The notes beneath the pieces were generated by a model, which was not told the origin of the DNA, made no database searches, and saw nothing but the letters and a program-made list of their open reading frames with translations. A stretch of DNA of 64,000 nt from Acetobacter orleanensis (lineage in GTDB: Bacteria; Pseudomonadota; Alphaproteobacteria; Acetobacterales; Acetobacteraceae): contig NZ_LHZV01000055.1 in assembly GCF_001581005.1 (NCBI RefSeq), positions 1 to 64,000 on the forward strand, given 5' to 3'. The translations under genes were made by a program, and so were the position numbers. Below, piece by piece: positions 16,792-26,446 of this stretch (its first letter is position 1; every line of letters starts with the position of its first letter).

Positions 16792-18078
16792 TCAGTCCAT
16801 CCGCACAGAGGGGCGGACAAAGCGGTCCAGCCAGTCAGTCAGGCAGGCAATGGCTCCGCGGGTAACGCCATAAAGCTCAAACTGATGCTGCCGATACAGG
16901 GCAGTGTGGCCAAGCCGAGCACTCAGGCCGCGCAGCGCACCCCCCCCAAAGGTCTTGCCATCCGCAAAAGCACCCCAGCCATTGTAATTGCCCAGAGCTA
17001 CAATCGCGCCCTTGTTGTTGAATTTGAAGGGCGGTACGGGTGTCTGGTTCAAAGCCCATTGCGGCAGATATTTTGCCAGATGGTGGGCTTCCTGCCGTGC
17101 AACCTGTGCGGTGGGGGGCAGGGGGCTCTCTGCAATGTAGGAGCAGTCACCGACTGCAAAAATCCGGTCATCCAGCGTGGTTTGTAGGGTGGGTTTAACA
17201 ACCAGCTGGCCGCCACGCGCGCATTCCAGACCATCCATATCCCGCGTCACGTCCGGGGCTTTTACGCCGGCTGCCCATACACGGAACTGCGCATCCACGC
17301 GGGAGCCATCCTTGAGGATAAAGCCTTTCTCATCCACACCGCTGACCATGGCCCCGGTGCGAACGGAAATGTTGAGTGCTTCAAGCTGCTTCCGGGCTTC
17401 TTCAGACACATTGTCCGGGAAGGACGGCAGAATACGCGGCCCGGCTTCCAGCAGGGTGATGCGCATTTCCGGCGTTGTGGGCGTAAAGTTGTAAAGAGAG
17501 CCGATGTCCAGCGCCTTGTGTAGTTCTGCCGCCAACTGCACGCCGGTCGCCCCTCCACCGACAATAGCAATATCTAGCGGGGTCCCACGCCCGTAGGCTT
17601 GCAAAATGGCATGCCGGAAATTTTCGTTAAAGTTGTTGGCTTCCACCACATTATCCAGAAAAATGCAGTGGTCCTTCACGCCCGGTGTACCAAAATCATT
17701 CGCACGGCTGCCAATGGCAAAAATCAGGGCGTCATAGTCCAGATAGCGTTCTTCCAGAATGACTTCCTCATCATCTTGCTCCGTCAGCGGGGCGAGGGTC
17801 AGCCTGCGGGCCGCACGGTCCAGATTGGAAATTTCTCCGTAGCAGAAGCGGAATCCATGCCCGGCGGCATGGGAGATAAAGGTAATGCGGTCATTCTCAT
17901 TGCGGGCGGTACCGGCGGCAAAACAGTGGAGCATGGGCTTCCAGACATGGCTGAACCCTTTATCCACCAAGGTGATGTCCAGCTTGCCAGAGCGGCCCAT
18001 GCTGTTTCCCAACCGAGTGGCGAGTGCCAGGCCAGCAATGCCGCCCCCTACAATTACCAACCGAAACCGATCACTCAT
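16792..18078 (-). CDS. ndh: Type II NADH dehydrogenase (NDH-2)
   Basis: Membrane-associated flavoprotein that passes electrons from NADH to ubiquinone without pumping protons, a main entry point in acetic acid bacteria. FAD-binding VIVGGGIAGLALATRL is at residues 7-22, the NAD-binding IAIVGGGATGVQLAAEL at about 168-184, and the second FAD contact is FAVGDCSYI. The protein has 428 residues from ATG 18078, which is chosen because GGAAGGATAG stands before it and the glycine motif then lies in the usual place; the frame continues 27 residues further upstream without family similarity. The C-terminus has an amphipathic, Arg-rich end. It ends at the shared terminator 16734-16775. Confidence 0.9.
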   Translation of the reverse strand: MSDRFRLVIVGGGIAGLALATRLGNSMGRSGKLDITLVDKGFSHVWKPMLHCFAAGTARNENDRITFISHAAGHGFRFCYGEISNLDRAARRLTLAPLTEQDDEEVILEERYLDYDALIFAIGSRANDFGTPGVKDHCIFLDNVVEANNFNENFRHAILQAYGRGTPLDIAIVGGGATGVQLAAELHKALDIGSLYNFTPTTPEMRITLLEAGPRILPSFPDNVSEEARKQLEALNISVRTGAMVSGVDEKGFILKDGSRVDAQFRVWAAGVKAPDVTRDMDGLECARGGQLVVKPTLQTTLDDRIFAVGDCSYIAESPLPPTAQVARQEAHHLAKYLPQWALNQTPVPPFKFNNKGAIVALGNYNGWGAFADGKTFGGGALRGLSARLGHTALYRQHQFELYGVTRGAIACLTDWLDRFVRPSVRMD

Positions 18079-18185
18079 AACGTCACTATCCTTCCGTGTT
18101 CCGCAAGTATCGGCGGCGGAACAGATCTGCGCAACACACCGCCTCTTGAGGTCACGCAAATGTCTTTACCCGTGCGAGGGCGGTT

Positions 18186-19238
18186 TCAGCCTGCGGAGAG
18201 GTCCACAAGACCGATCATCCCGTCCTCCGTGCCAAAGCCCAGCAGGCAACCATCCGGGCTGTAGGCCAATGCGCTGACAGCACTGCCACTATGCAGGCAG
18301 ACTGGAAGAACCCGCTGCGTTTCTGGCTCAATAAGGATGACGGATCCATCCGCAAAGCCTGCCGCCAGCATGTCCTGCTCCGGGTTACAGGCTACGCGGG
18401 TGCAGAGCGCACCGCCCATACCCGGCAGTTCCACAGGGGGTTTGCCCATAGGGCCGCCGCCAAAGAAAGGCCACATGACCACAACGTCGGCTCCGCTGGT
18501 GGCCAGCCATTTCCCGGTTCGGGAGAAGGACATGGACTTTACTTTGGAGGGATAGCCGCTCATGCGGATATTGTGCCCATCCGATAGCCGCCAGCCATGC
18601 AGATCATTATCCTGCATGGAGGTAATCAACGCCTCACCGCCCGGATGGATTGCAATGCCAGTATGGCTGCCTTTCCACTCAAGCGGGCGAACGCTCTCGC
18701 TTTTAGGCTGCGTGAACCAGACAGAGGCACCGTTATAGTGTGAGGCCGCAATGCGCTTGCCCTTGCTGTCAAACACAATGCCGGTCACGGAAGAGGGGTG
18801 CTCCAGTGTTTTCAGCACCGTTTCGCCCCGGCCATCACGTAGTTCCACCTGCTTGCCGGAAGCGCTGGCAATGTAGGCTGCTTTAGCGTCCACATGGGTG
18901 GCGACATGCTCCACCCAGCGGCGGGTCTTGCTGAGTTCCTCAATTTCTCCGTGCCTGTCCAGACGGCACAGGCGACCATCATCCCCGCCGGTCAGAAAGC
19001 CACCGGGGTCTGTATCCGGTGCCAGCGCGAGGGCCGCGCCATCATGCACTGCATAGGTGGCCCAGCTTGCAGGCTCGGTCAGATCTGCCCGGTGGGCAAC
19101 AATCACGTCTCCTTCCGCAGTGGTAAAAGCAAAACGCAAATTGTCGCGCGAGGCCGCGCAAGCGGTAATATGGCCTTCAACCGTGTGGGATGCGCCGCGC
19201 TTTTCAATCAGGCCACGCAGAGTGCTGGGAATGCTCAT
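18186..19238 (-). CDS. WD40-repeat protein coupled to a COG0523 GTPase
   Basis: 350 residues predicted to fold as a beta-propeller. Repeated blocks end in hydrophobic-rich strands such as ALITSMQDNDLHGWRL, GKWLATSGADVVVMWPF, DMLAAGFADGSVILIEP and CLLGFGTEDGMIGLVDL. There is no signal peptide, so it is cytoplasmic and likely a protein-protein scaffold. Its ATG overlaps the stop of the upstream GTPase gene (ATGA, 19235-19238), so the two are translationally coupled. That pairing suggests the propeller helps recognise or hold the GTPase's metal client. No enzymatic motif is seen. Confidence 0.85.
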   Translation of the reverse strand: MSIPSTLRGLIEKRGASHTVEGHITACAASRDNLRFAFTTAEGDVIVAHRADLTEPASWATYAVHDGAALALAPDTDPGGFLTGGDDGRLCRLDRHGEIEELSKTRRWVEHVATHVDAKAAYIASASGKQVELRDGRGETVLKTLEHPSSVTGIVFDSKGKRIAASHYNGASVWFTQPKSESVRPLEWKGSHTGIAIHPGGEALITSMQDNDLHGWRLSDGHNIRMSGYPSKVKSMSFSRTGKWLATSGADVVVMWPFFGGGPMGKPPVELPGMGGALCTRVACNPEQDMLAAGFADGSVILIEPETQRVLPVCLHSGSAVSALAYSPDGCLLGFGTEDGMIGLVDLSAG

Positions 19239-20227
19239 GATACAGCGCAGCTTTCAAACCCACGGCGGAGTTGGGGGCGGTTGAGGTTACGGCCAATAAA
19301 GACAAGGCGGGATTCTTTGGCTTCCCCCTCTCTCCACGGGCCGATGGAGTTGCCATCCGCCATCATGTGCACGGCCTGAAACGCAAAGCGGTCTGGCTGG
19401 CCTTCAAAATTCAGAATGCCTTTGGTGCGCAGGATGTCCGCCCCCTTTTCCTGCAACAGCGCGCTAATCCACATCTGGAAGCGGCCTGCATCCAGCGGGG
19501 TTTTGATGGTGAGGGAAATGCTGTTCACATCTTCCTCATGGTGGTGATGCGTGTTTTCCAGAAAATCCGGCACGGTGGATAGCGTGCGCTGGAGATCAAA
19601 CCCGCCAACATCCATCACGTCCGTCAACTTCACATTGCCTTTCTGTGCTTTGTGGATGGGCGCGAAAGCGTTAATTTTGCGAATGGCGTCTTCCACAGCT
19701 TTTAGCTGTGCGTCATCCACCAGATCGGTCTTGTTGAGGATGATGACATCCGCAAAGGCAATCTGCTGATAGGCTTCCGGGCTTTCCTTCAGCGTTTGCA
19801 GGAAGTTCAGCGCATCCACTACGGTTACCACGGCGTCCAGTCGGGTTTTTGAACGGACGTCCTCATCGGCAAAAAAAGTCTGCGCGACGGGGGCGGGGTC
19901 GGCCAGACCGGTGGTTTCAATAATAATGCCGTCAAACTTGTTTCGGCGCTTCATCAGGCTGCCAAGAATGCGAATCAAATCGCCCCGCACGGTGCAGCAA
20001 ATGCAGCCGTTGTTCATCTCGAACACTTCTTCATCGGCATCGACCACGAGGTCGTTATCCACGCCAAGTTCACCGAACTCGTTAATGACTACGGCATATT
20101 TGCGGCCATGTTCCGCCGTCAGAATATGGTTGAGCAGCGTGGTTTTTCCCGCACCCAGAAAGCCCGTCAGCACGGTGACGGGAACCAGTGTATCCGCAGG
20201 CTCGGAAGAAAGGGGCGCGTCAGACAT
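19235..20227 (-). CDS. COG0523 (CobW/P47K) GTPase, second copy
   Basis: 330-residue G3E GTPase with Walker [10 protein letters not shown] (about residues 21-29), metal motif GCICCTVRGD (about 75-84), ETTG switch and NKTD base recognition, plus a compact CobW C-terminal domain. A His cluster, NTHHHHEED (about residues 226-234), is a likely extra metal site and is missing from the other COG0523 protein at 11504-12733. It is translationally coupled to a WD40 protein. No Zur palindrome was seen in the 197 bases upstream, so it may be constitutive or serve a different metal (zinc, cobalt or nickel). The exact client is unknown. Confidence 0.87.
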   Translation of the reverse strand: MSDAPLSSEPADTLVPVTVLTGFLGAGKTTLLNHILTAEHGRKYAVVINEFGELGVDNDLVVDADEEVFEMNNGCICCTVRGDLIRILGSLMKRRNKFDGIIIETTGLADPAPVAQTFFADEDVRSKTRLDAVVTVVDALNFLQTLKESPEAYQQIAFADVIILNKTDLVDDAQLKAVEDAIRKINAFAPIHKAQKGNVKLTDVMDVGGFDLQRTLSTVPDFLENTHHHHEEDVNSISLTIKTPLDAGRFQMWISALLQEKGADILRTKGILNFEGQPDRFAFQAVHMMADGNSIGPWREGEAKESRLVFIGRNLNRPQLRRGFESCAVS

Positions 20228-20424
20228 GAGGAAAGGTCTCCGTTAAGATTGCATTCGTGCCTCTTTATATAGGGGGGCAGAGCGCGGAGGGCCAGAGAAC
20301 GTGCCGCGATAAAGGCGGGCCATTTTTCTGCCTTACTATTTTCCGGAAGTAAGAAGTATTTAAGAGTTTTGATTTAAATAACAGAGTCGCGTTGTGGCAG
20401 TCTTTTCTTAAGAAAGATTAAAAT

Positions 20425-22302
20425 ATGACCGACTATAAAACAGATTCCGGGGTTGTCTACTCTGTTGCCGTTTCCGGTACAGATTTTTTTGGTAACCCAT
20501 CTTCCTACTCTATAAAAATTACGGACCCGGATGGAAAGGTAACCAATCTCGGAAACCTCGATGTCGGGCAGGTTGTGGCGAAAAATGGCCAGTCTCTCAC
20601 TGTTGGAAGCTTTTTGGGTATTGGGGGAAATATCTGCGTCGTTCCAGCGACACTGACTGGACAGATCAGTATAGCATTCAATACGCTGAGTAGCATGACC
20701 ATCTATGTGGGTGGGACGGCAACGATTACGACGAGCCTGTCCGGGTTGAGCACCACGACGGTCAATGTGGATGGTGGTAACGCCACGCTGGGGAACAATC
20801 AGCTGGTTGGGGCATTTTCTGGTTCTGTTATCAATCTGACCAACAGCGGAACATTTAGTAACGGTAACGGTCTGATTGGACTGTTGACAGGCATGACTAT
20901 CAATTTTGGCAAGGGGGGCGGTAACTTTGTCGCCAATGCCGGTGGAACTATTCTGGATCTATCCACCACCACCATTAACGGCTTCAATGCCGCAAAGGAT
21001 TTTATCTCTTTTGAAAATCTAAAAGCTGCCCCGGCAACTTATAGCATTTCAAATTCATCTGGCTCGCAGGTTATTACTGTTTCTGATGCCAGCGGAGCGA
21101 AAATTGCAGATGTGACGATTGCGGGCCAGAGTTTTGCTGCGGGTAAATATTCTACTACTGGCGCCGGCCCGTTGACGGTGTCCAGCAATGGTTCATCTCT
21201 GAGCATTGAAGCTGTGGCGTCCGTCTGCTTTCTGGCAGGCACCCAGTTGCACACACCGGGCGGTGTTGTGGCAGTTGAAGACATTCAGGTTGGCGATAGC
21301 CTGCTGACTTTTGAAAATGGTCAGGCTGTTACGCAACCTGTTGTGTGGGTCGGCTCTCGGCAGGCGGAGGTGCGCCCCGGCCTGCCGCTGGATGAGGCCG
21401 GTTGGCCCGTGCGTGTGTGCGCAGGCGCTCTGGATGAAGGTGTCCCGAATAAGGACCTCCTGATCACGTCAGAGCATTGCCTGTATTTTGATGGGCAGTT
21501 TGTTCCCGTCCGCATGCTCGTGAACGGCCGCACCATTGCGTATGACCAGAGCATGCGCTCCTACACCTATTACCATGTGGAAACCGCGCAGCATGCCGTG
21601 ATTATGGCGGACGGCGCGCTAACAGAAAGCTATCTGGATACCGGCAACCGCAGCAGCTTTCAGCAGGCGGGTACTGTGGTGCGTCTGCCCGGTCTGGCCC
21701 GCTGCTGGGCAAAGGATGCCGCGGCTCCGCTGGTGACCGCGCGTGAGGTAGTGGAACCGCTTTATCAGCGTCTGGCTCTCCGGGCGGAAACGCTGGCGGC
21801 GCAGGGCACAGCACCTGAAACACAGCAGGTATCTGTCGGAATGCAGGCGGAAGCTCCGGCTTTCACATCAGAAGCGAACCTGCATCTGGTGACAGAAAAT
21901 GGCGAAGTGCTGCGTCAGGCGCGCATGCATAAGGGACATGTGGTGTTTATGGTGCCGCCCCATGTGCAGACAGTGCGTCTTGTCTCCCGTATCAGTCGCC
22001 CTGTGGATACGGTTGGTCCGTTTGTGGATGACCGGCGCAAGCTGGGCGTTCTGGTCGGGCGTATTGCATTGCAGGAAGGGGCTGCGGAAAGCCGCTTGCT
22101 GGAACCTGCAACGGGCACGGTTATCGGGTCAGGCTGGCACGAAGCAGAAGCCGGGCAGACGGCACGCTGGACAAACGGCAATGCTGGTCTGTCTCTGGGA
22201 GCACGGCAACCAGAAGCGTTTGGGCTGCTTTTTGTTGAGGTTCTGGCAGGTGGGCCATATCTGGTCAGCGCACCGTCTGCTGTTCGGTTGAGCGTGGGCT
22301 AA
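20425..22302 (+). CDS. Hint-domain (hedgehog/intein-type) surface or secreted protein
   Basis: 625 residues. The N-terminal 260 are Gly/Thr/Ser/Asn-rich repeated beta structure (for example STTTVNVDGGNATLGNN), typical of adhesin-like extracellular proteins. From Cys268 (SVCFLAGTQLHTPGG) a Hint_2 domain follows, with ITSEHCLYFDG (the TxxH-type block) and YYHVET. The catalytic Cys and His are present, so autocleavage ahead of Cys268 is possible. The last 170 residues are a separate domain. There is no N-terminal signal peptide, so a type I or other export route is likely. Proteins of this build are expanded in acetic acid bacteria. It is a single gene ending before a hairpin terminator at 22433. 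Confidence 0.85.
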   Translation: MTDYKTDSGVVYSVAVSGTDFFGNPSSYSIKITDPDGKVTNLGNLDVGQVVAKNGQSLTVGSFLGIGGNICVVPATLTGQISIAFNTLSSMTIYVGGTATITTSLSGLSTTTVNVDGGNATLGNNQLVGAFSGSVINLTNSGTFSNGNGLIGLLTGMTINFGKGGGNFVANAGGTILDLSTTTINGFNAAKDFISFENLKAAPATYSISNSSGSQVITVSDASGAKIADVTIAGQSFAAGKYSTTGAGPLTVSSNGSSLSIEAVASVCFLAGTQLHTPGGVVAVEDIQVGDSLLTFENGQAVTQPVVWVGSRQAEVRPGLPLDEAGWPVRVCAGALDEGVPNKDLLITSEHCLYFDGQFVPVRMLVNGRTIAYDQSMRSYTYYHVETAQHAVIMADGALTESYLDTGNRSSFQQAGTVVRLPGLARCWAKDAAAPLVTAREVVEPLYQRLALRAETLAAQGTAPETQQVSVGMQAEAPAFTSEANLHLVTENGEVLRQARMHKGHVVFMVPPHVQTVRLVSRISRPVDTVGPFVDDRRKLGVLVGRIALQEGAAESRLLEPATGTVIGSGWHEAEAGQTARWTNGNAGLSLGARQPEAFGLLFVEVLAGGPYLVSAPSAVRLSVG

Positions 22303-22661
22303 TCCGTTAAACTCTGTTCTGACCACTGCACATGTCTGCCAGTGCGGGGATGTGGGCGTGGTCAGGGCATGGTATTTTGTCCTGATTAGCGGCGTATCAT
22401 AGCCCGCCCGTGGTTTACTGTGGGCATTGAGCAAGCCTGCGTCTCCTGTTCGGAACGCAGGCTTTGTCATGTACCGAGCCTTGATGTTTGTTCTGAAACT
22501 CTTGGAGGCAAATAGTCAGCACCAAGTCTGAACGACAAGGGCGTGATATGCTGCGCTTTTACAGCGTGTGCATGATCCCGGGCGTAGGCGGGAGCAGGTG
22601 CGGGCGTTGTGCATGTCTGTTGCGGGAATGCTGGAGAGACCGGCTGGGCTGAGGCGTGTTT
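22303..22661. other. Convergent gap with one terminator
   Basis: No gene is supported between the Hint-domain gene and the CLC channel. Only the hairpin at 22433-22464 stands out. Confidence 0.5.
22433..22464. terminator. Probable terminator hairpin
   Basis: AAGCCTGCGT (22433-22442) pairs perfectly with ACGCAGGCTT (22455-22464), followed by a short T stretch. It lies between two convergent genes and could serve both. Confidence 0.65.
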
Positions 22662-24047
22662 TTACCTCCGGCCCATTGTATCCGTGGCCGGGCTGGGAGA
22701 GGTGGAACTGTCGGGACGTGGGTCCGCAGAACGCAGGAAGCGGACAGCCAGTGCGCCGTAAAGCGCATGGCTGCACAGGGCGCGGGAGACGCCAAACGCC
22801 AGAAACGCGCTGGCCAGCAGGGCAAGCGTAATCTGCTGGTTGTCACACATTTCCATAACAATGACAGTGGCGGTCAGGGGCGCTTGCGTCACCGCGGCAA
22901 AATAGGCGACCGTGCCCAGCAGAACCACGGCACCGGGTGAGGTGTGGGGCAGATACTGTGCGACCCAGCCGCCCATGCCCGCCCCCACGGAGAGAGACGG
23001 CGCAAAAAGGCCGCCCGGAATACCGGAGCAGTAGGAGACGATGGTGGCCAGAAATTTCAGCACGAAATAGGAGGCCGGATAATCCCCGGACCCCATGATG
23101 ATGTCCCGCGCCTGCACATAGCCTGTGCCATACGTCATGCCGCCTGACAGTAGGCCGATAATGGCCAGAACCAGTCCGCAAAGGCCGGAGAATAGAATGG
23201 GCCTGCGCGCAATGAAGGCCCCTGCGCGGCCCGGAACGCCGCGTGAAATGCGGATGAGCAGGGCGGAAAAGGACCCCCCGCTCAGGCCGCCCAGAATGCC
23301 GCAGGTCAGCACTGCCAGCCAGCTCGCGCCCACGGGCACCACGGAACTGGTATGGCCGAAATAGGTGTAGTTCCCTACCATGGCGATGGCTGTGACACCG
23401 GCAATGACCACGCAGGTCAGCATGGTGCCGCTGGTGCGTTGTTCGTAAGAATGGGCCAGTTCTTCAATACCGAACACAATGCCTGCCAGTGGGGTGTTGA
23501 ATGCGGCGGCAACGCCTGCGGCCCCACCGGCTTTAATCAATGCGCGCTGTTTGACGGGGTCATTTACCCCCATGAAGCGACCAACCGTGTGCATGATGGA
23601 AGCACCAACCTGCACTGTTGGGCCTTCTCGCCCGATGGAGCCGCCGCACAGCAGCCCAAGGCAGGTCAGGAAGATTTTGGCCAGTGCGATTTTCAGCGCA
23701 AGGACTTTATCAACAATACGCAGGTCATTCAGATGCAGGCAGGCAATGGCTTGTGGAATACCGCTGCCCTGCGCCCCACGGAACCATGACCGTGTGAGCC
23801 ACGTGGAAAGTGCCAGCCCGCCGGGGGTGACAATCAGCATCAGCCATGGGCTAACAGCAATAATCTGGCTGCGTAACCCCGCCGCCTTATCGGCCAGAGC
23901 AGCAAAAGCGACGGCCACCACACCGACCATGACCGCGCCGGACCAGTAGATCAGCTTGCGGCGCCAGTTGGCCGTGCCGGCTTTGGCTTGATCACGTAAG
24001 TGGCGTAACTGGGCGGACGTGACGGGCACGCTGGCAGACATGAACAA
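22662..24047 (-). CDS. CLC-family chloride channel/transporter
   Basis: 461-residue inner-membrane protein with about 10-12 helices. The three anion-selectivity segments are visible: GSGIPQAIA (about residue 96), GREGPTVQVGA with the gating glutamate (about 140), and GIPGGLFAPSLSVGAG (about 345). A glutamate pair in FGIEEL sits at the place of the internal proton glutamate, which leaves open a Cl-/H+ exchanger as in ClcA. There are no CBS domains; the tail is short and Ser/Pro-rich. Such proteins help acid tolerance, which suits a vinegar-type habitat. It lies downstream of two CDF exporter genes but 218 bases away, so co-transcription is uncertain. Confidence 0.9.
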   Translation of the reverse strand: MFMSASVPVTSAQLRHLRDQAKAGTANWRRKLIYWSGAVMVGVVAVAFAALADKAAGLRSQIIAVSPWLMLIVTPGGLALSTWLTRSWFRGAQGSGIPQAIACLHLNDLRIVDKVLALKIALAKIFLTCLGLLCGGSIGREGPTVQVGASIMHTVGRFMGVNDPVKQRALIKAGGAAGVAAAFNTPLAGIVFGIEELAHSYEQRTSGTMLTCVVIAGVTAIAMVGNYTYFGHTSSVVPVGASWLAVLTCGILGGLSGGSFSALLIRISRGVPGRAGAFIARRPILFSGLCGLVLAIIGLLSGGMTYGTGYVQARDIIMGSGDYPASYFVLKFLATIVSYCSGIPGGLFAPSLSVGAGMGGWVAQYLPHTSPGAVVLLGTVAYFAAVTQAPLTATVIVMEMCDNQQITLALLASAFLAFGVSRALCSHALYGALAVRFLRSADPRPDSSTSPSPATDTMGRR

Positions 24048-24265
24048 TCCTGATCGGCTGAAAACTGGTGGGGTCTTCTAACACGCCTTGCCAACGAGGA
24101 AAGCATTGTCTGGTTTTATGTGGTCTCTGTATTGATAAAATGCATACCCGACCAGAGTAATATGCGTGCGGTGGGACGCTGAACGCCTCCTCTGGATTTA
24201 AAGCCTGTCGTAAAACAGACATTCGGGTTGCGTGTGCATCACACGCCGCCAGCAAGCCCAGTTTT

Positions 24266-25198
24266 TCAGCGTGCGGTGGACTCGGTCAGAGGACGCGGCC
24301 AGAACACAATCCCTTCATGCTTGGCCATGTTGTCCGGCTCCACATGGATGTGCACCAGCGTATCGCCCATTCTGGCGCGCAGAGCTGCTTCAATCTTATC
24401 ACAGATGTCGTGTGCTTCTTCCACCGTCATGCTGCCGGGCACGACGAGGTGAAATTCCAGAAAAGTCACCGCGCCGACAATGCGTGTGCGGATATCATGC
24501 GCCTCAATCGCCCCCCGGCCGTTGGTGGCAATAATATCGCGAATATCGTCCAGCGTTTCCGGGCCGGGGGCCGCATCCATCAAGCCTGCGATGGACTCTC
24601 GCATCATCTCCCAGCCAACCCGCAGCACGTTGAGGGCAATCAGCCCCGCAAGAGCGGCGTCAACCCAGACCCAGCCTGTCAGCGGGATCAGCAACATACC
24701 GACCACCAGCCCCGCGCCGGTCCACACGTCTGACAGAACATGCTGCCCCCCGGCCTGAAGCGCCGGGGAACGACGGCTGCGCCCAACCTGAACAAGGGTA
24801 AGCCCCCAGACCAGATTGACCACCGTGGCGGTGGCATTGAGCAAAATACCAAGATAGGGCGCGCCAGTGGGGTGGGGGTGTAGCAGACCTTCCACCGCCT
24901 CCCGCCCGATGACAAAAGCGGTGACCAGCACCAGAGAGCCTTCCGCCACGGCGGAGAGATATTCCGCCTTGTTATGCCCGTAGGTGTGGTTGTGGTCTGC
25001 CGGACGTTCCGCAATGCTCAGCGCCCAAAGGCCACCCAATGCGGAGACGACGTTGATGATCGTCTCCACAGCATCAGAATACAGCGCTACGCTTCCACTT
25101 GCGGCATAGGCGGCATATTTCAACGCCAGTGCGACCAGACTGACGGCCAGACTCCATAGAGCAATGCTTTTGTTGCTTTCAGGCAGAGGGAGTTTCAT
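24266..25198 (-). CDS. Cation diffusion facilitator (FieF/CzcD superfamily)
   Basis: 310-residue inner-membrane metal/proton antiporter with six expected helices and a cytoplasmic C-terminal domain. Metal-site segments are YSDAVETIINVVS in helix 2 (about residue 39) and HVLSDVWTGAG in helix 5 (about 154). The C-terminal domain carries HDIRTRIVG, FLEFHLVVPGSMTVEEAHDICDKIE and HIHVEP, typical of FieF-type dimerisation domains. Likely exports Fe(II), Zn(II) or a similar ion. It follows the His-rich CDF gene after 12 bases, so the two are probably one operon with possibly different metals or affinities. Confidence 0.88.
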   Translation of the reverse strand: MKLPLPESNKSIALWSLAVSLVALALKYAAYAASGSVALYSDAVETIINVVSALGGLWALSIAERPADHNHTYGHNKAEYLSAVAEGSLVLVTAFVIGREAVEGLLHPHPTGAPYLGILLNATATVVNLVWGLTLVQVGRSRRSPALQAGGQHVLSDVWTGAGLVVGMLLIPLTGWVWVDAALAGLIALNVLRVGWEMMRESIAGLMDAAPGPETLDDIRDIIATNGRGAIEAHDIRTRIVGAVTFLEFHLVVPGSMTVEEAHDICDKIEAALRARMGDTLVHIHVEPDNMAKHEGIVFWPRPLTESTAR

Positions 25199-25210
25199 GC
25201 GTGGCTGGTC

Positions 25211-26446
25211 TCAGACAGTGTGCGGATCTGCCAGATGGCAGGGCGATTGGCAGTGCGCGCTTTCAATCTGCACAGTGGGGTGCACGATGCCAAAACGGGT
25301 GCGTAGTATTTCCACCGTGTTTTGCAGCAACAGGGTTTCCGTCTGACCTGCGGGGAGGGATGTGGCACGGACCAGATGCACGGTCAGGGCCGTTTCCGTA
25401 GTGCTCATGGGCCAGATGTGCAGGTCATGCAGGTCCGCAACGCCGGGTTGTGCGCGCAAGAAGGTTTCCACGCTGTCCCGGTCAATAGAACGCGGCACCC
25501 CATCCAGCGCCATATCCAGAGAATCCCGCAGCAAGGACCATGTTGCCAGCACCACAATAACGGAAATGGCGATGCTCATGGCAGGGTCGATCCATGTCAG
25601 GCCGGTCATCAACACCAGTCCGCCCGCGATCACCACAGCCAGTGACGTCACGGCATCTGACGCCATGTGCAGGAAAGCCCCGCGAATATTGATGTCGTTT
25701 TTCTGGCCGGAGGCAAACAGCAGTGCGGTGCCGCCATTCACCAGAATACCAATAGCGGCGACAATCATCATGGTTTTGCCTGCAACCGGGCCGGGGTTGA
25801 ACAGACGGTTTATCGACTCCCACACCACGCCGCCGGTGACGAGCATGAGAATGACCGCATTGCCGAGTGCCGCCAGAATGGAGGAGCGCCGCAGCCCATA
25901 GGTAAAGCGGGCGGAGGGCGATTTTGCGGACAAATGCTGCGCCAGCCATGCGGCGGCCAACGCCAGCACGTCAGACAGATTGTGTCCCGCATCGGCCAGT
26001 AGCGCCAGCGAGTTGGACAGCACACCCCACAGTGCTTCCGCGCCCAGATAAACAGTGTTCAGCACAATTCCGATGGCAAAGGCCGGGCCGAAAGAGGCCG
26101 GAGTATGTGCGTGATGATGGCCGAACCCATGGGAATGGTTATGTCCGTCATGGTCATCGTGCCCATGGTCACTGTGATTATGTCCACTGTGATCATGTTC
26201 GTCGTGGTTGTGCCCGTCATGCGCACACTGAGCCTGCCCATGATCGGTCGCAGCGTGGTCGCCATCATGAGAGGTGCAGGGTGATGCCGTGTCGCTCGTT
26301 TCTGCATCGCATGACCCCGAATGGGGTGTGGTGGTCTGGCTGGCCGCATGATCTTGCACAGTGTTTTGGGTAGGCGTGTGGTCATGCGGTGTGCAGGCAG
26401 AATGGTCCGTATGCGGGCCGGAAGAGGCGGACGGCGGTTGAGACAT
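25211..26446 (-). CDS. CzcD/ZitB-type cation diffusion facilitator with a long His-rich N-terminus
   Basis: 411-residue CDF exporter. The first 110 residues before the first helix contain dozens of His and Asp (for example HDGHNHDEHDHSGHNHSDHG), a cytoplasmic zinc-buffering segment longer than usual. Helix 2 has LLADAGHNLSDV (HxxxD site) and helix 5 has HMASDAVTSL. ATG at 26446 (MSQPPSASS) is chosen; the open frame reaches 26551 but would overlap the divergent gene's start region. Probably exports zinc, with cadmium or cobalt possible. It is first in a two-gene CDF operon. The His-rich region also contains several Cys residues (SACTPHD, GSCDAE, QCAHDGH), which is unusual. Confidence 0.88.
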   Translation of the reverse strand: MSQPPSASSGPHTDHSACTPHDHTPTQNTVQDHAASQTTTPHSGSCDAETSDTASPCTSHDGDHAATDHGQAQCAHDGHNHDEHDHSGHNHSDHGHDDHDGHNHSHGFGHHHAHTPASFGPAFAIGIVLNTVYLGAEALWGVLSNSLALLADAGHNLSDVLALAAAWLAQHLSAKSPSARFTYGLRRSSILAALGNAVILMLVTGGVVWESINRLFNPGPVAGKTMMIVAAIGILVNGGTALLFASGQKNDINIRGAFLHMASDAVTSLAVVIAGGLVLMTGLTWIDPAMSIAISVIVVLATWSLLRDSLDMALDGVPRSIDRDSVETFLRAQPGVADLHDLHIWPMSTTETALTVHLVRATSLPAGQTETLLLQNTVEILRTRFGIVHPTVQIESAHCQSPCHLADPHTV

